Positions 4,840 through 6,145 of a stretch of DNA of 6,145 bases are shown piece after piece. The stretch lies in contig QMZP01000055.1 in NCBI GenBank assembly GCA_003663225.1, positions 1 to 6,145 of the forward strand, read 5' to 3'. This DNA is from Candidatus Aenigmatarchaeota archaeon (GTDB taxonomy: Archaea > Aenigmatarchaeota > Aenigmatarchaeia > QMZP01). Each line of letters begins with the position of its first letter. The stretch's first letter is position 1. The position numbers were made by a program, and so were the translations under genes. The notes beneath the pieces were generated by a model. It had not been told where the DNA came from. It searched no databases and saw nothing but the letters and a program-made list of their open reading frames with translations.

Positions 4840-6033
4840 TCACAATGCCTTTATCTCGTCCTTGTCAAGCCCCATGGACTCCAGAAAGCCCTTCCTTTTC
4901 CTTTCTATGAGCTTGAGATACGGGGCGTAATCCCTTAGCAGTGACTTCTTTGAGCAGTGTAGCATGCCGCCCAGCTTGGAATGCGCTGATGCTATCATGG
5001 CGTTCCTTCCCTTTGCCCTGGCCATTTGTATGAACTTCTTCGGCGGCTGGTATTGTATGAAACCGTGTGTCTTGCTGTCCTTTCTTGACAGTGAGACGCC
5101 TGCCATCATGTCCACCATGAATCCCTTGAACCTCCAGTTCTGCTGGTTCATGACAAGCCCCCTGAACACGTCGGCCTTTGCCAGTGTCTCGAATGCATCA
5201 GCCAGCTCTGCTGGATCCTTGAATTCGAGGTGCATGTTGCTCTCCATCCACCAGAACAGCTCATCGGAGTCCTTGTCGGCCATGTGTATTGCTTTCCTGC
5301 TGGCCGACATGCTGCCTGACCTGAATATGGTTGGAAGCACGTCGAATACGGTGCTTTCCCTCTCCCTAAACCCCAGAACCTGCAGCTCATCGGATGTGAA
5401 GGCGTTCTTGCCCTGTGCAGCTATCTGCAGGTCGTTCACAGCAGAGCGCATGTCACCCTGCGACCATCTGGCCAGGTGTTTGAGTGCATCCTCATCCGGA
5501 GCTATGCCTTCTGCCACGCATATGTCCCTCAGTCTCTTCGCCACTGACGGTGCCGGGACCTTGTGCACCTTAATGGTCTTGATGTAAGGCTTCAGCGACT
5601 TGAGTTTCGGGGACCACGGGTCGTTCGCTGTGAGGAATATGGGATAATTGGACGCCTTTATCAGCTTGATTATGGCCGACGCTGCTCCCCTGTCCTGCTT
5701 GCCTGATAATCCATCGGCCTCGTCTATGAGTATTATCTTGCTGCCACCGAACAACGGCATCGTTGTTGCGGTCTGGGCGAACTCCTCTATATCCTGAGTG
5801 CTCCTCTTGTCCGATGCGTTTAGCTGTATGAGGGTGGCTCCTGATTCCTTTGCGAGCGCCTCTACCATAAGCGTCTTGCCGCATCCCGGCGGCCCGGCAA
5901 GGAGCATTGCCTGGCCCCTCTTCCTGCTGCCCACCCAGCTCCTGACCTCTGATACAGCCTTTCCCTGCCCTGCTACGTCCTCAAGCGTAGCTGGCTTGTG
6001 CTTCTCGGTCCACATAGAAGAATCCGTTTCCAT
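4840..6033 (-). CDS. replication factor C large subunit (clamp loader RfcL)
   Basis: RfcL works with RfcS to load the PCNA sliding clamp on DNA at replication and repair sites. The 397-residue AAA+ protein begins near W-T-E-K-H-K-P (8-14), the usual N-terminal motif. It has Walker A G-P-P-G-C-G-K-T (47-54), Walker B L-I-D-E-A-D-G-L (102-109), sensor 1 L-T-A-N-D-P-W (134-140) and sensor 2 G-D-M-R-S-A-V-N-D-L-Q (193-203). The T-A-N-D-P-W motif and lack of the small subunit's S-R-C motif mark it as the large subunit. A helical collar domain follows (about 225-375). The protein ends K-D-E-I-K-A-L with no PCNA-binding box or lysine-rich tail, so it is at the short end for archaeal RfcL. ATG 6033 is chosen because a TATA-like element lies 27 bases upstream and no Shine-Dalgarno is seen; Met7 (ATG 6015) is a less likely alternative. 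It lies 26 bases after the thioredoxin reductase stop. Confidence 0.94.
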   Translation of the reverse strand: METDSSMWTEKHKPATLEDVAGQGKAVSEVRSWVGSRKRGQAMLLAGPPGCGKTLMVEALAKESGATLIQLNASDKRSTQDIEEFAQTATTMPLFGGSKIILIDEADGLSGKQDRGAASAIIKLIKASNYPIFLTANDPWSPKLKSLKPYIKTIKVHKVPAPSVAKRLRDICVAEGIAPDEDALKHLARWSQGDMRSAVNDLQIAAQGKNAFTSDELQVLGFRERESTVFDVLPTIFRSGSMSASRKAIHMADKDSDELFWWMESNMHLEFKDPAELADAFETLAKADVFRGLVMNQQNWRFKGFMVDMMAGVSLSRKDSKTHGFIQYQPPKKFIQMARAKGRNAMIASAHSKLGGMLHCSKKSLLRDYAPYLKLIERKRKGFLESMGLDKDEIKAL

Positions 6034-6055
6034 CAGAGATAGTCTTGTCTGCAGT

Positions 6056-6064
6056 CTTTTTATT
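6056..6064 (-). promoter_or_regulatory. TATA-like element for a leaderless RfcL transcript
   Basis: Read on the - strand, AATAAAAAG includes the stop codon of the upstream reductase gene and has its centre about 27 bases before ATG 6033. With no Shine-Dalgarno before that ATG, a leaderless transcript is likely. Read-through from the upstream gene could also contribute. Confidence 0.5.
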
Positions 6065-6145
6065 GGTTCCCGCTGAGCTCCCTCTCCTGGATGTACATGT
6101 ATGCTGCCTCTGCTGCCTTGGAGCCGTCAGCGCATGATGTGATTA
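6060..6145 (-). CDS. probable thioredoxin reductase, C-terminal tail only
   Basis: The frame runs in from the window edge and ends at TAA (6062-6060), showing 27 complete residues. They read I-T-S-C-A-D-G-S-K-A-A-E-A-A-Y, then M-Y-I-Q-E-R-E-L and four more residues. This is the closing motif of the low-molecular-weight thioredoxin reductase family (I-T-A-A-G-D-G then A-A, then A-Y-x-Y-I), which forms the end of the FAD-binding domain. The enzyme would use NADPH to reduce thioredoxin or a similar disulfide carrier in the cytosol. Cys and Ala replace the usual small residue and Gly before the Asp (S-C-A-D-G for A-A-G-D-G). The redox-active Cys pair and nucleotide sites lie outside the window, so another flavin oxidoreductase of the same family is possible. 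RfcL follows 26 bases downstream on the same strand. Confidence 0.65.
   Translation of the reverse strand, partial: ITSCADGSKAAEAAYMYIQERELSGNQ

Noticed and set aside
4964..5587. + strand open frame of 207 codons opposite RfcL
   Set aside because: It is antisense to the AAA+ coding sequence, is rich in Ser, Leu and Cys, has no family motif, and lacks a convincing start context.
1..6145. Search for a defence system, CRISPR array, insertion sequence or new gene cassette
   Set aside because: No spaced direct repeats, transposase or integrase motifs, or unfamiliar gene clusters were seen. Apart from the transporter relic, the window is core housekeeping content.

Overview
The window is an archaeal chromosome segment packed with information-processing and core-metabolism genes. 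The archaeal assignment rests on aIF2-beta, a replication factor C large subunit (RfcL), a UbiA-type prenyltransferase resembling archaeal DGGGP synthase, a tRNA without encoded CCA, and TATA elements 25-27 nt upstream of starts. Isoleucine is very often ATA and arginine often AGG. A euryarchaeal or DPANN (for example Micrarchaeota-like) source is plausible, but the phylum cannot be fixed from the sequence alone.

Layout on the + strand: the 3' end of an alpha/beta hydrolase gene (to 407). Next is a tight three-gene run: aIF2-beta (439-840), an UlaG-like MBL-fold hydrolase (845-1456) and archease (1453-1890). Then comes a stretch of about 500 bases without an intact gene (1891-2397). It holds a decayed EamA/DMT transporter fragment on the - strand plus the rtcB promoter. 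RtcB (2398-3804) and the prenyltransferase (3831-4739) follow, then tRNA-Arg(GCG) (4768-4839). On the - strand RfcL (6033-4840) ends on the base next to the tRNA 3' end. Upstream of RfcL is the C-terminal tail of a probable thioredoxin reductase, cut by the window edge.

The main functional theme is RNA repair and tRNA splicing: RtcB is the 3'-phosphate/5'-OH RNA ligase and archease is its activating cofactor. They lie on the same strand, about 500 bases apart, separated by the dead transporter. The archease shares an overlapping operon with a translation initiation factor and an uncharacterised MBL-fold protein. The other genes serve membrane ether-lipid synthesis, clamp loading and redox.

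Two translation modes are visible. aIF2-beta and RfcL look leaderless: a TATA-like element sits about 26 nt before ATG and there is no Shine-Dalgarno. Downstream or leadered genes carry clear Shine-Dalgarno matches. No mobile element, CRISPR array or defence system was seen. The less ordinary observations are the decayed transporter, the divergent archease, the zero-spacing tRNA/rfcL junction, the short RfcL and an enlarged loop in the prenyltransferase.
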